A stretch of DNA of 64,000 nucleotides from the NCBI GenBank assembly GCA_017165825.1, contig CM029374.1, positions 5,406,765 to 5,470,764 of the forward strand, given 5' to 3'. Origin of the DNA: Hepsetus odoe (lineage: Eukaryota > Chordata > Actinopteri > Characiformes > Hepsetidae). The position numbers and the translations under genes are program-made. The notes under the pieces were generated by a model that saw only the letters and a program-made list of their open reading frames with translations, had not been told where the DNA came from and did no database searches. Positions 20,790 through 33,147 of this stretch are shown piece after piece (within the stretch, counting starts at the first letter, position 1; every line of letters begins with the position of its first letter).

Positions 20790-21480
20790 AAAAGTGCCAA
20801 GAAAGTAAAAGCACGCTGCTCTGTTGAAGCACACGGGGATATGACCCAGCAGGTAAGCAAACAAATATCTGCTGTAATCAATTCAGACTGAGGCTCGTTG
20901 CCTGCCATCACTAGGTAAAATGGAGCGGGGTCTGCAATTATGCACAGAAGAGTTGATCAGTTGCATTAGCCTCTGGCTGTGTTTGGGATAAGTCACTTTA
21001 AATGGCTTTAGGAGAGCTTGTTTTCATAATGCCGTTTCTGCCGCCTCTCTCTTTTTAATTACAAGGGCATAGTGCTAGCTCACAAGCTCACACTCTTGAT
21101 AGTTGTCTTTCCATACAACTGTCTGTCTGATTTTCCCCCCAAACGTTATTTTTTCTGGCGTACTCGCTCCCTTTCCCCCCTCGTTCTCCCTCTCTCCTAG
21201 CACTCTCCATAAGATGAGAGCCACTGACCCTGTAATCCAGAACACTCAGTCTTTCCTGCAGCCTGGAAAAATATAAAAAATGCCTCTTATGGTTGATAGC
21301 TGTTCGCAATGAAGGGAAAAGGCTTTTAGGAGAATTCGGCCAAAAGCTTTCCAGCCATTGCCGGGGTATACCACGAGTTCTCTTGTTCCTCAGACAATAC
21401 ATGGACGTGATGCATAGTTAAACTGTTATTTCACAGAATAAAGGACTTTCACAGAGTTTGGTGGACTATAATGGGGACTT
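20790..21480. promoter_or_regulatory. Repeat-free island, candidate conserved non-coding element
   Basis: GTAAGCAAACAAATATC near 20852 (forkhead-like), TGTAATCAATTCAG near 20873 and GCAATTATGCACAG near 20934 lie close together in otherwise unique sequence. Function inferred from motif density only. Confidence 0.35.
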
Positions 21481-22329
21481 TTATTGTGAAATATTTCCAA
21501 GTTATCCCATGATGATCACCGCATTGATCAGAAGAGCTGGTCAATTTTATTAGTAAACTCAAGGATGTCTTGACAACTGACCAGAAAGGTCAGGAGTTAA
21601 AGCTTCTACAGGCATGGGACCACAAGGCTTCGCTCAGGGTCATGACCTGGGCTGCTCCCACTGGCCTATAATGCCGTTATCTCCATTTCAAACTGCATCC
21701 TACTTTGAAATACATTGGAATGGCGTGCTTCTACAAGTATTTAAGGACCCCCAAATTCATACAACGATACAAAAGAAGATTTCACATGACATCTTTAAAG
21801 GTCCACCCGTCTAGAGTGCTGGTTGTCTCATTTGAAACACCGCAGCTACAACTACAGCTTGCTGAACTTTTTTAATTTATGGTGTAAGACGTGCATCTCA
21901 CTTCACTTCAAATATCCAGCAGGGAAAAAAATGTTTTTTTTTAAACAAACTAACTTCTTGTGGCAACCTTTGTCGATACCATGCTTGAATTCACTCTTCA
22001 GGACGACCCATTCTATTACAAATAATTATAGGAAGAAACACTGAAATGCTAGATTTTATACATCTGTGGCAATGGGTGTGGCTTAAATACCGAACTTCAG
22101 AGGTATGTTCCAAATACTTTTGTTCATATAGCTTGATTCACTCCTATATATTTGGTTGAACTCTTTTGATCTAAATATTTGTTGCCTGGCCAGGACTTTT
22201 ACTAGCCTTTACTGCAGTTCTGTGTGTCCAGTATTGGCTGCAATATTGGAAGGGTTTTTACCCTCCTGCTCTTAGTGGCAGTCATGGGCCTGAAGACTAT
22301 GAACACCCCATGTTCACAGCCCAAGTGAA
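21481..22329. other. Non-coding DNA, nothing clearly recognised
   Basis: CCAAATACTTTTGTTCATAT near 22109 resembles the end of fish mariner-type repeats, but no second end was found. No exon. Confidence 0.4.
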
Positions 22330-22342
22330 TGTGCAAAAATGT

Positions 22343-22585
22343 CATGTCATTTTCTAGGCCGCTTGTCCTAAGCAGGGATGCGATGCTGGAGTCCATCCCA
22401 GCTCACAAAGGGTGAAGGACAGGGACACACCCCGGACAGGTCACCAGCCTATCGCAGGGAGGAGTGAACCGACAGGGACGGCACCTTGCTCAAGGGTTCC
22501 TCCGGGCAACCCACTGGTAAGGGTTTCAAACCCACAATCCTCCAACCCAGGGCCAACTCCCAAACCACCAGGCCACCGCTGCCCC
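22343..22585 (-). mobile_element. SINE-AL, full length with 13-bp target duplication
   Basis: Minus strand: GGGGCAGCGGTGGCCTGGTG head, GTGGGTTTGAAACCC at the B-box, AGCAAGGTGCCGTCCC core, then directly the LINE-type end (CCTGCGATAGGCTGGTGACC, CATCGCATCCCTGC). The 13-mer TGTGCAAAAATGT flanks it exactly at 22330-22342 and 22586-22598, as expected for target-primed insertion. Confidence 0.9.
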
Positions 22586-22598
22586 TGTGCAAAAATGT

Positions 22599-23281
22599 GT
22601 TACTGAAAAAACATTCTCCTGTGTTTTTAAAATGTCTTACATTGTACTCAAAATGTCAATCTGACCATATGGAGTGATGGAGTGGAATTATTAATTAACC
22701 CTTTATCACACCCTGCTCACAGGACAACCTACCTTTTTCAAGTTATTCTTTAGATGAAGAGACGCCCATGTGATTTTTTATAAATGCTAAGCAACAAAAA
22801 TCTGGGGAAAACACGTGTTCAAGTTTGGGTGTTGGATAAAGAAATGCTACTTACAAGAAGGTCAGCCCACCTCTACGACTCTCCATGAATTCCTCCACCC
22901 AATATTCAATGAACACAAGCAAAGAAGCAAATTGAAATGCTATTGTTAGCTGATGGAACTACTTCCCCCTAATTCTTTTGTGAACTCTGCACACTAGAGA
23001 CATACTTTTTATGGCAGTGAGAACTGTGCCTCTAGAAGCCTTTTAATGCAACTGTTTAAACCTTATTATAAATTCAACATGATATATCTGCTAGATCATT
23101 TAAGCATTTCAAATTGTAGTTAATATTTAGTGTTGTAGTAAGCATGGTTGTTGGCTACCACATACCATCCCATGCTGCCTAGAAATTGTGTCCCCTTTGA
23201 TCATGCAGCTTGTCAAAGGTTAGTTTTTTTGGATTTGAGATTGCCTTGAGAAAACCTAACCTTATTAGACCCCAATAAACC
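22599..23281. other. Unique AT-rich DNA
   Basis: No family or exon recognised. Confidence 0.45.
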
Positions 23282-23460
23282 GCTAGTCTAGTCCATCAAA
23301 AGCCACACATAAACACACCATCACACTTTGGGACAGCTTAGCCTATCCAACCATGATTGTGTCTGGACCATGTAAAAAAACCAGGCCATCCATTGGAAAC
23401 CCATGCCGTCCCAGCTGGGAATCAAGCCCAGAACCTTTTCACTATAAACCAAATGCAGCA
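23282..23460 (-). mobile_element. LT-group element, very diverged
   Basis: GTCTAGTCCATCAAAAG, CCATCCATTGGAAACCCATG and CCCAGCTGGGAATCAAGCCC keep the order of the LT pattern, with much loss. Confidence 0.4.
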
Positions 23461-23639
23461 GTGATCATTACATAGGCATGTCGACCGTCATCAAAGAACA
23501 TTGGCTGAAATGTTTATGAAGTGATACAGCAATTCTTACATCTCTCCTGGTGCTACTTCACAACCCACCACCCTTACGTGAAATGAGTCTTGGAAGAAGT
23601 GAGTGTATGGGGAGACGATTCAGCCAATTTCCTCACCAA
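23461..23639. other. Non-coding DNA
   Basis: Nothing recognised. Confidence 0.4.
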
Positions 23640-24900
23640 CGAGGTGCAGGTTAAAAAAATCTTTAATCACTATATATTTCTCAACTGACAACATTTATCG
23701 CTCATTAGGCTGCTAAATGTGAGTGAAATTGATGATGTGCTTCACATCTAACACTCCTAATTTGCCAGAACTGTTTCTGACACCCGAGTGGCTCGGTGGG
23801 ATGTTTGCCATGTTTCATGTTGAAAATTGGGCCGAAATGAAATACTTCTTAATTCCCTCTCTCTCTTTATCTAGCACAGACGGCAAATGTGAGAGGTTCC
23901 TGCCTTATTGCCGACACTTGACGGCTTGTTTTAAAACAAACCCTTCGCTTCCAGAGCCAGGGCGCCGTGTCCCACATAATGGATTGTGCTACGTACCGCC
24001 GCCCTACTGTACCATCCATTCCTTCATGATTATTTTATGTGTATATGATTAACTCTCTGTGCGCTAGCTACGACCCCATTTAGCGCGTCAGCGTCGACCT
24101 GCCGCTTGAGCAATGGAGCTTTTTTTCCAAGTCATTTAAATTTTACATTTTCCATTTGCTCCACCTTTTTTAATTTAGCGTATAATGACGCCATTAGAAG
24201 GGAACCCATCTGGAAGTTCTTTCGGGAGGGCCGTAATGCGCCGGAGCTTAACATGCTAATGTCGCTCCCCTCGCGGCAGCAACAGATGCTATGAGGGAAA
24301 CAGATACATTCTCGAGAATGATGTTAGCAGCCATAACAAATGCAGTGGAACTTAAACTGGCTGAAAATTATTTGTAGACTTTAGTGGTTACCTAACATCA
24401 ACACTGCTAGCCAAAGCTGCTAAAACATATAATGCTGTGTGCTTGGAGTTTATTAGCTGGTGAAGTAGATAATTTAATAATGCCCCCTTATCTTTTCCCC
24501 GCCCCAGCCTTTGATTGAGACACCGCAAAAACTCTAGGCCAGCATCTAGATTATTGAATAATGAAGTGAAGTGATTAATAAAAAATAATAAAGTGTGTTT
24601 GTGAGTGACTGAGCTCATGCCCCAGCAATGGAGTGGCCTTTAAACCCACCAGCCTCAATTATGCTAATGAATACATTTCTCGGTGAATAATTAGAGTGAT
24701 TAATTTTCCCTTGTTTTGAATTACAATTCTGGTGCCTGCTAGCACTTTAGACCACTCGTTAATTACCAATTAAATTGGCTAGCTCGTTTACTCCGGGTTC
24801 GCTGCCTCCATTGTTCAGTAGCACTTAGAGGCGATGTTTAATGTGCTAATTGGGAGAGATTAAAATGTGTGACCTCGTATGGGGAACAGTGGATCAAAAA
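23640..24900. promoter_or_regulatory. Best candidate block of conserved non-coding elements
   Basis: About 1.26 kb with no transposon and no long microsatellite, alternating CpG-bearing and AT-rich segments. Visible motifs: ATAATGACGCCATTAG near 24182, CCTTTGATTG (TCF/LEF-like) at 24508-24517, ATGCTAATGA at 24661-24670, AATAATTAG near 24686, GTTAATTACC at 24758-24767 and a perfect 13-bp palindrome with CCAATT arms at 24766-24778. The frame at 23723-24052 (109 residues) shows no known domain or splice pattern and is not called as an exon. Confidence 0.45.
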
Positions 24901-27122
24901 ATGTGGCTTTATATGTGACGTTCGATTAGTAGTCTTGGCCTAGGTAGGCTCATGTAATGTTTATTCAGGTACCTTTAATTGTAGCTTCTGTAAGGTTCAG
25001 ATCAGTCATTTCAGTTTGCCCCATCCTTTGCTTCCTCCAGCACTTTTATTTTAAAACACTTTGCTCATCTCTGGAATACATTTGCTGTTCTCTTCCTTTT
25101 TTTATAACCAAGGTGTCTGTTCATGCGTTATCTGCTCTCTGTTTTTACGTGTCATCTTTATGCTCTTTCATTTCGTCTCTGTCCTTCAGGATGTCCACTT
25201 GAGGTGCATTAACAAATCCTTTGTCCATTTTCCAGAGCACGGATCGACTCAAATTTAGTTTCCTACATCAATATGACAATGCTCTAGGCAGACTTGAGTG
25301 GACTCTCAGTAAAATAAGAGAGCTCTTTAATGTCTTGATGCAATCTCCTTGAATGACAACTGGATTATTTTTTTATCATGGGTCCGAAGCTCTTTGGGCC
25401 TTTGGAAGATCAGAGATTCGGAATGGAAGGTAGCTGTTGGCACAATGCTTTGATTGAAGCAGCCAGAAGCTCTAAGATCCATCAATGGAGGCTCTGAGAC
25501 AGTGGCCTGTGCAGCCCATTGAAAACATCTGCCTGTAATGCTTCTCTGGACAGCACTACTTTCGGTTAATATGTGTTTACAGCTAGTCTAAGCAGGGCTC
25601 CTATATACAACCAAGCCATTGGGCTGTCTCCAAGCCAACCAGAAGTTATTACTGCAGTTGAGGATTTCATGTGGCCGTCAATGAAATTTCAATCAAAACT
25701 GACAAATATGATGCATGTGTTGGCGTTCAGTCCAGCACACTACAGGGTTCATTTTTTTTCTATGCAAATTTAAATTACAAGTCACAAGACTACAGCTTGC
25801 TAAACTATACTATTGGTCACAGAATTTCTTTCTTTATAAAATCGATGTTGAGGCTCCTAAATGGCTCCCTAGCCTTGTTGTCAGGAGATTTCCAGTGATG
25901 CCACAGTCATGTCACACAGTTTATACCTTTTGTTCATAAAAAAGGTTAATTAACAGTGTGACTGATTTAATTGTTGCTGGCAGTTCTTCTAAAACAAGAC
26001 TACGTACATAAACATAGGCTTGTTCAGCCACTACAGTGTGGTGTGACTCAGACCCATCTGTGGTTTGGTAATGTTATTAACCTCAGGGCAAGTCTCTGAA
26101 TCTCATCTCAGGCTTTAACTGAGCAAAAGTGCTGATGAGAAAGAGAGGGTGACAGAAAAGAAAAGCAAGAACACATAACGAACTCCTATCAGGCACAAAT
26201 GAACTTCTCTCAGCTCTGTGTGTTGCCTTCAAGTCTCAAGTGTTCTGACACTGGCGAAATCTATTAGCAGGGTAATAAAAGCACAATGGTGTGAATATCC
26301 AGTCTATTAAGCTTGTTTTGTTTGGCTAATTTATGGAGCTTGAGGCAAAGTGCTTTGAACAATGCTCAAGTATCAAGATGAAAACACATTGCTTTGTTTA
26401 TGGCTGAGCACTTGCTTATGTCACAAGCGAGCATGTAATTTATATGGAAATGAAATAAAGCTCAGTCCTCTGCATTTGTCAGTTTGCACCATTGAGAGGA
26501 AGACAGAAGCTCAGTCCAGTGTTTGGACTAACCAAGGACATTACTTTTGCCACATTATTTGCTTCGTCTTTTTAGGAATATAGTGGTTTGAAGCAATAAT
26601 ATGGCCAATAATCCAGTTGGTTGGTTAGAAAGCTGCCTATTTATTTACTGCAGCTATGAGATTAAATAAACTGCAAATAACTAATGAAAGCTGTGTGCTA
26701 ACTGGATCCCTAAATCATCCAACACTAGGCCCAAGGTGCTGTGATGGTGGGTTCAATCATAGTATTAATGGTTCGTTTTTTTCACATACAAGTGAATGTT
26801 GATGTAATCAAAACGTGTTTTGGAAGTGAGCAAAAGTTTTAACACTTGATAGAAAATGGCAGGAAAGACTTATTAAGATTATCATATGAGTAACGGGCTT
26901 AATGTAAACCAGGAACATTAGGCCTTTTTATTTCAGGCTGACCAGGAACATGATAATTTCATTTTCAAATGTCACAACTCTAACATAATGCAATATAACA
27001 CATAACATAAAATAACTGCTCGTTCACATTTTAAGATGTCCATGATTAGATCAAAACACAGTCCAAACTAATTTTTATTTCCCATTTTAAAACGATCTGT
27101 ATCATGGACATTTAAATATCCA
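24901..27122. other. Long unique AT-rich stretch
   Basis: About 2.2 kb with no recognised repeat, exon or RNA gene. 26100-26480 (AAATCTATTAGCAGGGTAAT, GGCTAATTTATGGAGC) is the likeliest regulatory part, on weak grounds. Confidence 0.4.
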
Positions 27123-27257
27123 TGCTCCCTGGGTGCTTTCAATAGCTGCACGGTGTTTGAGTGTGCATGGGTTAACTGCAGAGGTCCAATTTTGTTGTGG
27201 TTCATTGTCTGCTGTGCTTTGACCTCGCAATGACAAGGGTTGTCACTTTCACTTTTT
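27123..27257 (+). mobile_element. SINE-A, 5'-truncated
   Basis: Begins inside the element at GCTCCCTGGGTGCTTTC and ends TTGTCACTTTCACTTTT. The head and core are absent. Confidence 0.8.
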
Positions 27258-27540
27258 AAAAAAATATATATATAGTTGTTGCTAAAATCTACATAAAGGC
27301 GTTGTTCTTACAAGAATCACTTGACGCCATTGTATGCCAATGTTTTGCCCTGTGAATGAAATGTGATTAGGTGGACAACTTTACCCATTTTGCTGGCTCA
27401 GTGTCAGTTTCAATTTCGACATCACTACCATTAGCAACGGTGTCACTATCAGAGCAACTGTCATCAGCAGACTGAATGTCATTTGTTCTTCATGCAGAAT
27501 ATCACTATCACTGGCTTCGACATCAATATCTAGCTCACTA
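27258..27540 (-). other. Possible acidic coding remnant of a DNA transposon
   Basis: On the minus strand about 27400-27545 reads, with one frame change, short acidic runs such as ELDIDVEASDSD and DVEIETDTEPAKW. Acidic N-termini like this occur in piggyBac-type transposases, but no catalytic region is present. Confidence 0.2.
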
Positions 27541-27589
27541 GGTGGCCTAGTGGTTAGGGAGTTGGCCCTGGTTGGTAAGACTGTGGGTT
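27541..27589 (+). mobile_element. SINE-A head fragment cut by SINE-B
   Basis: GGTGGCCTAGTGGTTAGGGA to CTGTGGGTTT is the SINE-A head up to the B-box, where SINE-B begins. No SINE-A remainder follows SINE-B. Confidence 0.7.
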
Positions 27590-27761
27590 TGGTCTAGTGG
27601 TAGGGTACTTGCCTACAGACCAAGGGATCAAGAGGTCCCCGGTTTGAATCCCACCTTTGGCACCATCGCCACCGGGTTCCTGAGAAAGACCCTTAACCCT
27701 GTAATTAGGACATGTAAGTTGCTCTGGATAAGAGCGTCTGCTAAATGCAGTAAAATGCCTT
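27590..27761 (+). mobile_element. SINE-B
   Basis: GGTCTAGTGGTAGGGTAC (A-box region), CCGGTTTGAATCCCACC (B-box region), GACCCTTAACCCTGTAATTA, then TTGCTCTGGATAAGAGCG and TCTGCTAAATGCAG. The middle TGAGTGTCTCCAGGG segment seen in the 63.2 kb copy is deleted. Confidence 0.85.
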
Positions 27762-28009
27762 AGACAGTAAACACACCTTGTTTACGTTACACATATTACT
27801 ATTTCTGGTTTTGAGCGCATTCATTTTTTGAGTCCTATGGAATGGAAAATATGTCCAGCCAGGTGGGACTTACGATGCGATAACTACAACTGTGTATGTC
27901 CCACCCAGTGTGACAGTCAACCGCAACAGGATAATTGAGATACCCCACTTGGTGGGACAGTCAAGTGGTAAGATTTAAAATAATAGTGAACTAGGAAGTG
28001 CAGAGGAAT
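27762..28009. other. Unique DNA with GTGGGAC inverted motifs
   Basis: GGTGGGAC at 27862-27869, GTCCCACC at 27898-27905 and CCCACTTGGTGGG at 27944-27956 form inverted copies of one motif. Possibly an end region of an unidentified DNA transposon. Confidence 0.3.
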
Positions 28010-28720
28010 AGAAAGATAGAAGTGAGAAAGCAGCAATGAAGAGGATGAAGAATGGAAATGCTGTCAGTCCACATGAAATATCTATGAAGTCATGGAGGTG
28101 TTTAGGAGAGATGGCAGTTGAGTTTCTAAACAGATTGTTTAACACAGTCTAAGGAAGTGATAGGATGCCTATCACTGGAGAAAAATTGATACTGCTACTG
28201 ATTTTCAAGAATAAGGGTGATGCACAGAATTGTAGTAACTATAGAGGGATAAAGTTGATCAGCCATAGCGTGAAGTTCTGGGAAAGAGTAGTGGAAGCTA
28301 GGTTAACAAAAGAGGTGATGATTAGTGAGCAGCAGTATGGTTTTTGCTGAGAAAGAGGACAACGCATGCAGTGTTTGCTCTGAGGGTGTTGATGGAGAAG
28401 TATAGAGAAGGTCAGAAGGAGTTGCATTGTGCCTTTGTGGACTTGGAGAAAGACAGGGTGCCTAGAGTTGTAGTTTTGTATGAGGTAGTCAGGAGTGGGA
28501 AAGATGTATGTCAGTTTAGTACAGGACATGCATGCTGGTAGTGTGACATTGGTGAGGTCTGCAGTAAGAGTGATGTATGTGTTTAAAGTAGAGGTGTATA
28601 TGTTTTAAAGTAAATAGTGATGGACAGGCTGATGGACAAGATTATGCAGTCCCGATGGACTATAATGTTTACAGATGGAGTATGATGTTACAGATGTGCT
28701 CTAGAAAGGAGCAGATCTGC
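28010..28720 (+). pseudogene. RTE-like LINE reverse transcriptase relic
   Basis: The plus frame from about 28165 reads LLIFKNKGDAQNCSNYRGIKL, the start of the reverse transcriptase region in RTE-like LINEs, then WERVVEARLT and ISEQQYGF before a stop at 28348-28350. A shifted frame continues with TTHAVFALRVLMEKYREGQKE and LHCAFVDLEK, next to motif A (FVDLEKAYD in intact elements, here broken). A weak match to VMDRLTDE lies near 28618-28640. The catalytic FADD region is not recognisable. A dead copy; no endonuclease domain is seen upstream. Confidence 0.8.
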
Positions 28721-28914
28721 AACGGAATGGAATTTCTCCACTGCAAAAATTTCACCATCTGTTTTTTCAAAATTATGAAAAAATGAAAAGTTTAAAAGTG
28801 CAAGGTATAGCTAAGAAATATCAAAAGTAGAAACACTGTTTTTTGTGTAGTGGATTTATTTGAACATACTCCAGCCAATATACATTTTTATTAAAAAACA
28901 AAAAACAAAACAAA
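28721..28914. other. Non-coding DNA
   Basis: AT-rich, nothing recognised. Confidence 0.4.
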
Positions 28915-28926
28915 GGGCTGGAAATG

Positions 28927-29053
28927 TCCCTGCAATGGGCTGGTGACCTGTCCAGGGTGCGTCCCCTGTCCTCGCCCTGTGTGCGCTGGGCTGGACACCA
29001 GCACTCCCCCGCGTCCCCGTTTGGGACAAGCGGCAGAAAATGGATGGATGGAT
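28927..29053 (+). mobile_element. LINE-type 3' end with (ATGG)n and target duplication
   Basis: TCCCTGCAATGGGCTGGTGA, CTGTCCAGGGTGCGTCCCC, GTGTGCGCTGGGCTGGAC and GGACAAGCGGCAG lead to ATGG repeats. Flanks 28915-28926 and 29054-29065 share GGGCTGGAARTG (11 of 12 identical). A 5'-truncated SINE-AL or the LINE itself; the surviving part cannot tell which. Confidence 0.85.
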
Positions 29054-29065
29054 GGGCTGGAAGTG

Positions 29066-30304
<1,239 letters not shown>

Positions 30305-30307
30305 CAT

Positions 30308-30365
<58 letters not shown>
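30305..30365. repeat. Compound (CA)n(TA)n microsatellite
   Basis: About 20 bp of CA followed by about 38 bp of TA. Confidence 0.95.
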
Positions 30366-30367
<2 letters not shown>

Positions 30368-31009
30368 AAGCCTAGCATTTTAAACCATTTGTTCCCATTT
30401 CTTTAAATTGATTAAACTCAGTATGCCAAAATTAATGCAGATCAACATGCATAAAATAGTATTTTTGCACTAGAAAGGTGATTTCCTATTAAAACATAAA
30501 GGATAAAATATATAATATACATAATAAAAAGGATGAACTTGATATCCTGGAAAGTTTTAATGCATCTGAGAGTGAAAGTATTGATTATTTTGGCATTGAT
30601 TTCAGTACCAGGACTGATTTATACCTTAATTAACAGCACAGAGAAAGGTCAGTCTCTAGTTGTTGGGCTGATCATGCATGACAGACGTAACAAAATAGAA
30701 ATGAGAAGAACAGGCTTGACGGTGGAGAGAAGGCATGTATTGAATGTGCTGGAGGTTGCACTGCACAGCTGTGTTGTGAAGGGTCAAAATCAGCATTTAA
30801 GTGAACCCGGAACAGCGTTTTCTTTCAATGTAAATGAAACAAACTTTAGAGGCATATGAAAGCAGAAGATTAGAAGTGTGTCACGTCCCTGTACACTGTG
30901 CAGATACAGCACTGACATTAGCTGGAAAAGGGATGGAATTTTTTTTATGACAAATTAAGTATTTGCAAAGCATCAGGACCAACCTAAGTGTTGTCTATTT
31001 TTTTAACAG
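30366..31009. other. Unique AT-rich DNA
   Basis: The frame at 30533-30859 (108 residues) has a hydrophobic start but no recognised family, and is not called. Confidence 0.4.
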
Positions 31010-31730
31010 CTTTCAGCCGTGCCGATAACTCACCAGTCTGGCCATGCGTTACACACACCTGTGCACAATGCGGCGATTTTGTTTCTCGCTTGCTGAAATG
31101 GAGCAATGCTTCATGAACAAATGGAGTTCAGTGTAAGGACAGCTCAATATTATCTCTATTGAGGTTTCCCCCCCCCCCCCCCAGCCTTCCCCTTTTCTAA
31201 TGCTTGCGCACTTTTACACTCTACCTTTTGTCTAAGCACACTCTAGGCCTTCAGTCTCCCTCATTTAAACTGGCCTATGAATTGCAAACAAAACATGCAC
31301 CCAAAAAAGTAGAGCAGGATCCCTCTTGTTTTTGCCGCCTTTCATGTAATGATGCCCTCTTGTCTGCAGGGGAGGGGTGACATGGGCCTGCTGCCACACA
31401 CACGCGTCCTGTATCGATCCCTCTCTTTTTCAGACGGCCTGGGCCACTTCAGTAATTAGCGCCGGCCATTAACGTAGCGCCGCACGGGCTGAAAATCGCC
31501 ATTAACGTCACCGTGGGGCCTTTCATTCGCCGTTAACGCGCACAGGGACTTGTTCTTTTTCTAAGGAATGGAAATGGTGCGGGGAAGGCCATGAATGGAC
31601 TGAAGAGACGGTGAGCTGAAGTGGCCACCGAAAAGCATCTCGCACTCGCTGTGGATTTAATTAACGCGCTTTAATAGTGCCAGGCTTTGTTCCCGTGTTG
31701 AAAATGATCTGTTGAAGGGAGAATGGAGTG
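31010..31730. promoter_or_regulatory. CpG-bearing island with an ATTAACG motif cluster
   Basis: Within 31460-31670 the motif (A/G)TTAACG occurs four times (CCATTAACGTAGC from 31467, CCATTAACGTCACC from 31499, CCGTTAACGCGC from 31530, AATTAACGCGC from 31659), with AGTAATTAGCGCC at 31451-31463. A run of 15 C lies at 31168-31182. TTAAC-type cores are bound by Myb- or HNF1-like factors among others; the binder is unknown. Confidence 0.4.
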
Positions 31731-32940
31731 GGTCAGGTGGGGAGGGGTCACTAAATTGTACTTACACCAAAGCAGCACTTTTTTTCCCACCTTTTTTCAC
31801 CCTTTTTTTGGACAATTGTACCTGGCAGAGTGAACACTATCTCATAACCAGCTTTGATCTGGCATTAGGAGGCAAAAAAGGCCTCTACCTGCTGAATGTG
31901 CCTGCTGTATCACCACTGCTCATGTCCTGGGCACACAGGAAAATGGGAGTTGTCCTTACACTCATCATGGAAAGGTATTTGGGAAAAAAAATGATGTGTA
32001 AATGTACAAATTGTGTGGGTAATTGTTCTTCTTTTATGTCTCCCATCAATGGAAATGGTACAGTAAAATATGCTTCTAAATTAATTGTGCTGATTAAAGG
32101 ATTTCATCTACTCAACATTCCAAACTAGTCTAATTTGGTCACACATGACAATGTGAGCTTTACAGGTATCCTGTGTACCCCTGGGTTAATTTTTTATACA
32201 CAAGGCCTGTGTTTAGCTCCCCATTAAACTAGAATTTTTTAACATTTTTTATCAGTAATGCATTAATGTATAAGGTATAATTAATACTTGATCAGTTAAT
32301 AAAGCAAAAAGCCTGAGAAAGTGTGTTTTTAAGGATGTTATTAGATAAGATGCAAAGCCTCAAAAGCCTTAACCGGTTCAGCTGCTTATTAATGGCAACA
32401 GGAAATGTAATGAACATAAAATAAGATAAAATGCATAACTTGCCAATAAATATAAATCAGGCATAAAATAAGTTAATTTCCTAGTATATGACAGGTGGTA
32501 TAAGACATAGTAGAAGGTATATTGAGGGTATACAGTGAAACAAACAGAATGATGTATTGCTTCCTGAAAATATCATTACAAATTTAATGCAAAGTTTAAT
32601 AGTGGAGCCATTTAGCCTGTTAGCTCTTTTAGTCAATGTTCTAGGTATTTGTCAGTCCCTAAACTGTGCTTTAACTTCTATATGTTAATTCGGTGTGTCC
32701 ATGTGAGCAGCATAATAGAGAAAGATGGCTCGCATTGACACATTAACAGAATCTAGTGGTTGCGAGGTGATCATAGATTGCATTCAATATTCTAAAGGTT
32801 TTGAACCTGAAAGTGGTTCAGCCAATTGGATTTTAGAACTGAATTTGAGAATTCAATGAGAATTTCTTTATATCACGGTCTCAAACGAAAGGTTTTGGAC
32901 TCATGGTGACGGGACCATGCAAACACTTTGTTGTCTTTCA
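31731..32940. other. Unique AT-rich DNA
   Basis: The frame at 31712-32128 (138 residues) lacks a recognised domain and contains poly-T derived residues; it is not called as a gene. No repeat family seen. Confidence 0.4.
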
Positions 32941-33147
32941 AGTGAAAGTGAAGTGAAAGTGACTACCTGGCACGATGAAGCACAGTTAAACGCAACAAAA
33001 TGCACACATATCCAGCCCCCGGGGTGCAGTGATGTGGACGGTACCTTGCTCAAGGGTACCTGAGGACATCCTACTGATCTGGGATTCGAACCCATGACCT
33101 TCAGGTCCTGAGGCCTAGTTGCTAATCACTAGCCCATCACTGTCCAG
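32941..33147 (-). mobile_element. SINE-A with partly deleted middle
   Basis: Minus strand: GGACAGTGATGGGC head, GGGTTCGAATCCC at the B-box, GGTACCGTCC core, CACTTTCACTTCACTTTCAC end. It is shorter than the 2251 copy between core and 3' end. Confidence 0.85.

Noticed and set aside
23723..24052. A 109-residue frame in a repeat-free block
   Set aside because: No known domain, no convincing splice sites or codon pattern; the region reads better as non-coding regulatory DNA.
31712..32128. A 138-residue frame
   Set aside because: Contains poly-T-derived residues, no family recognised, no supporting neighbour.
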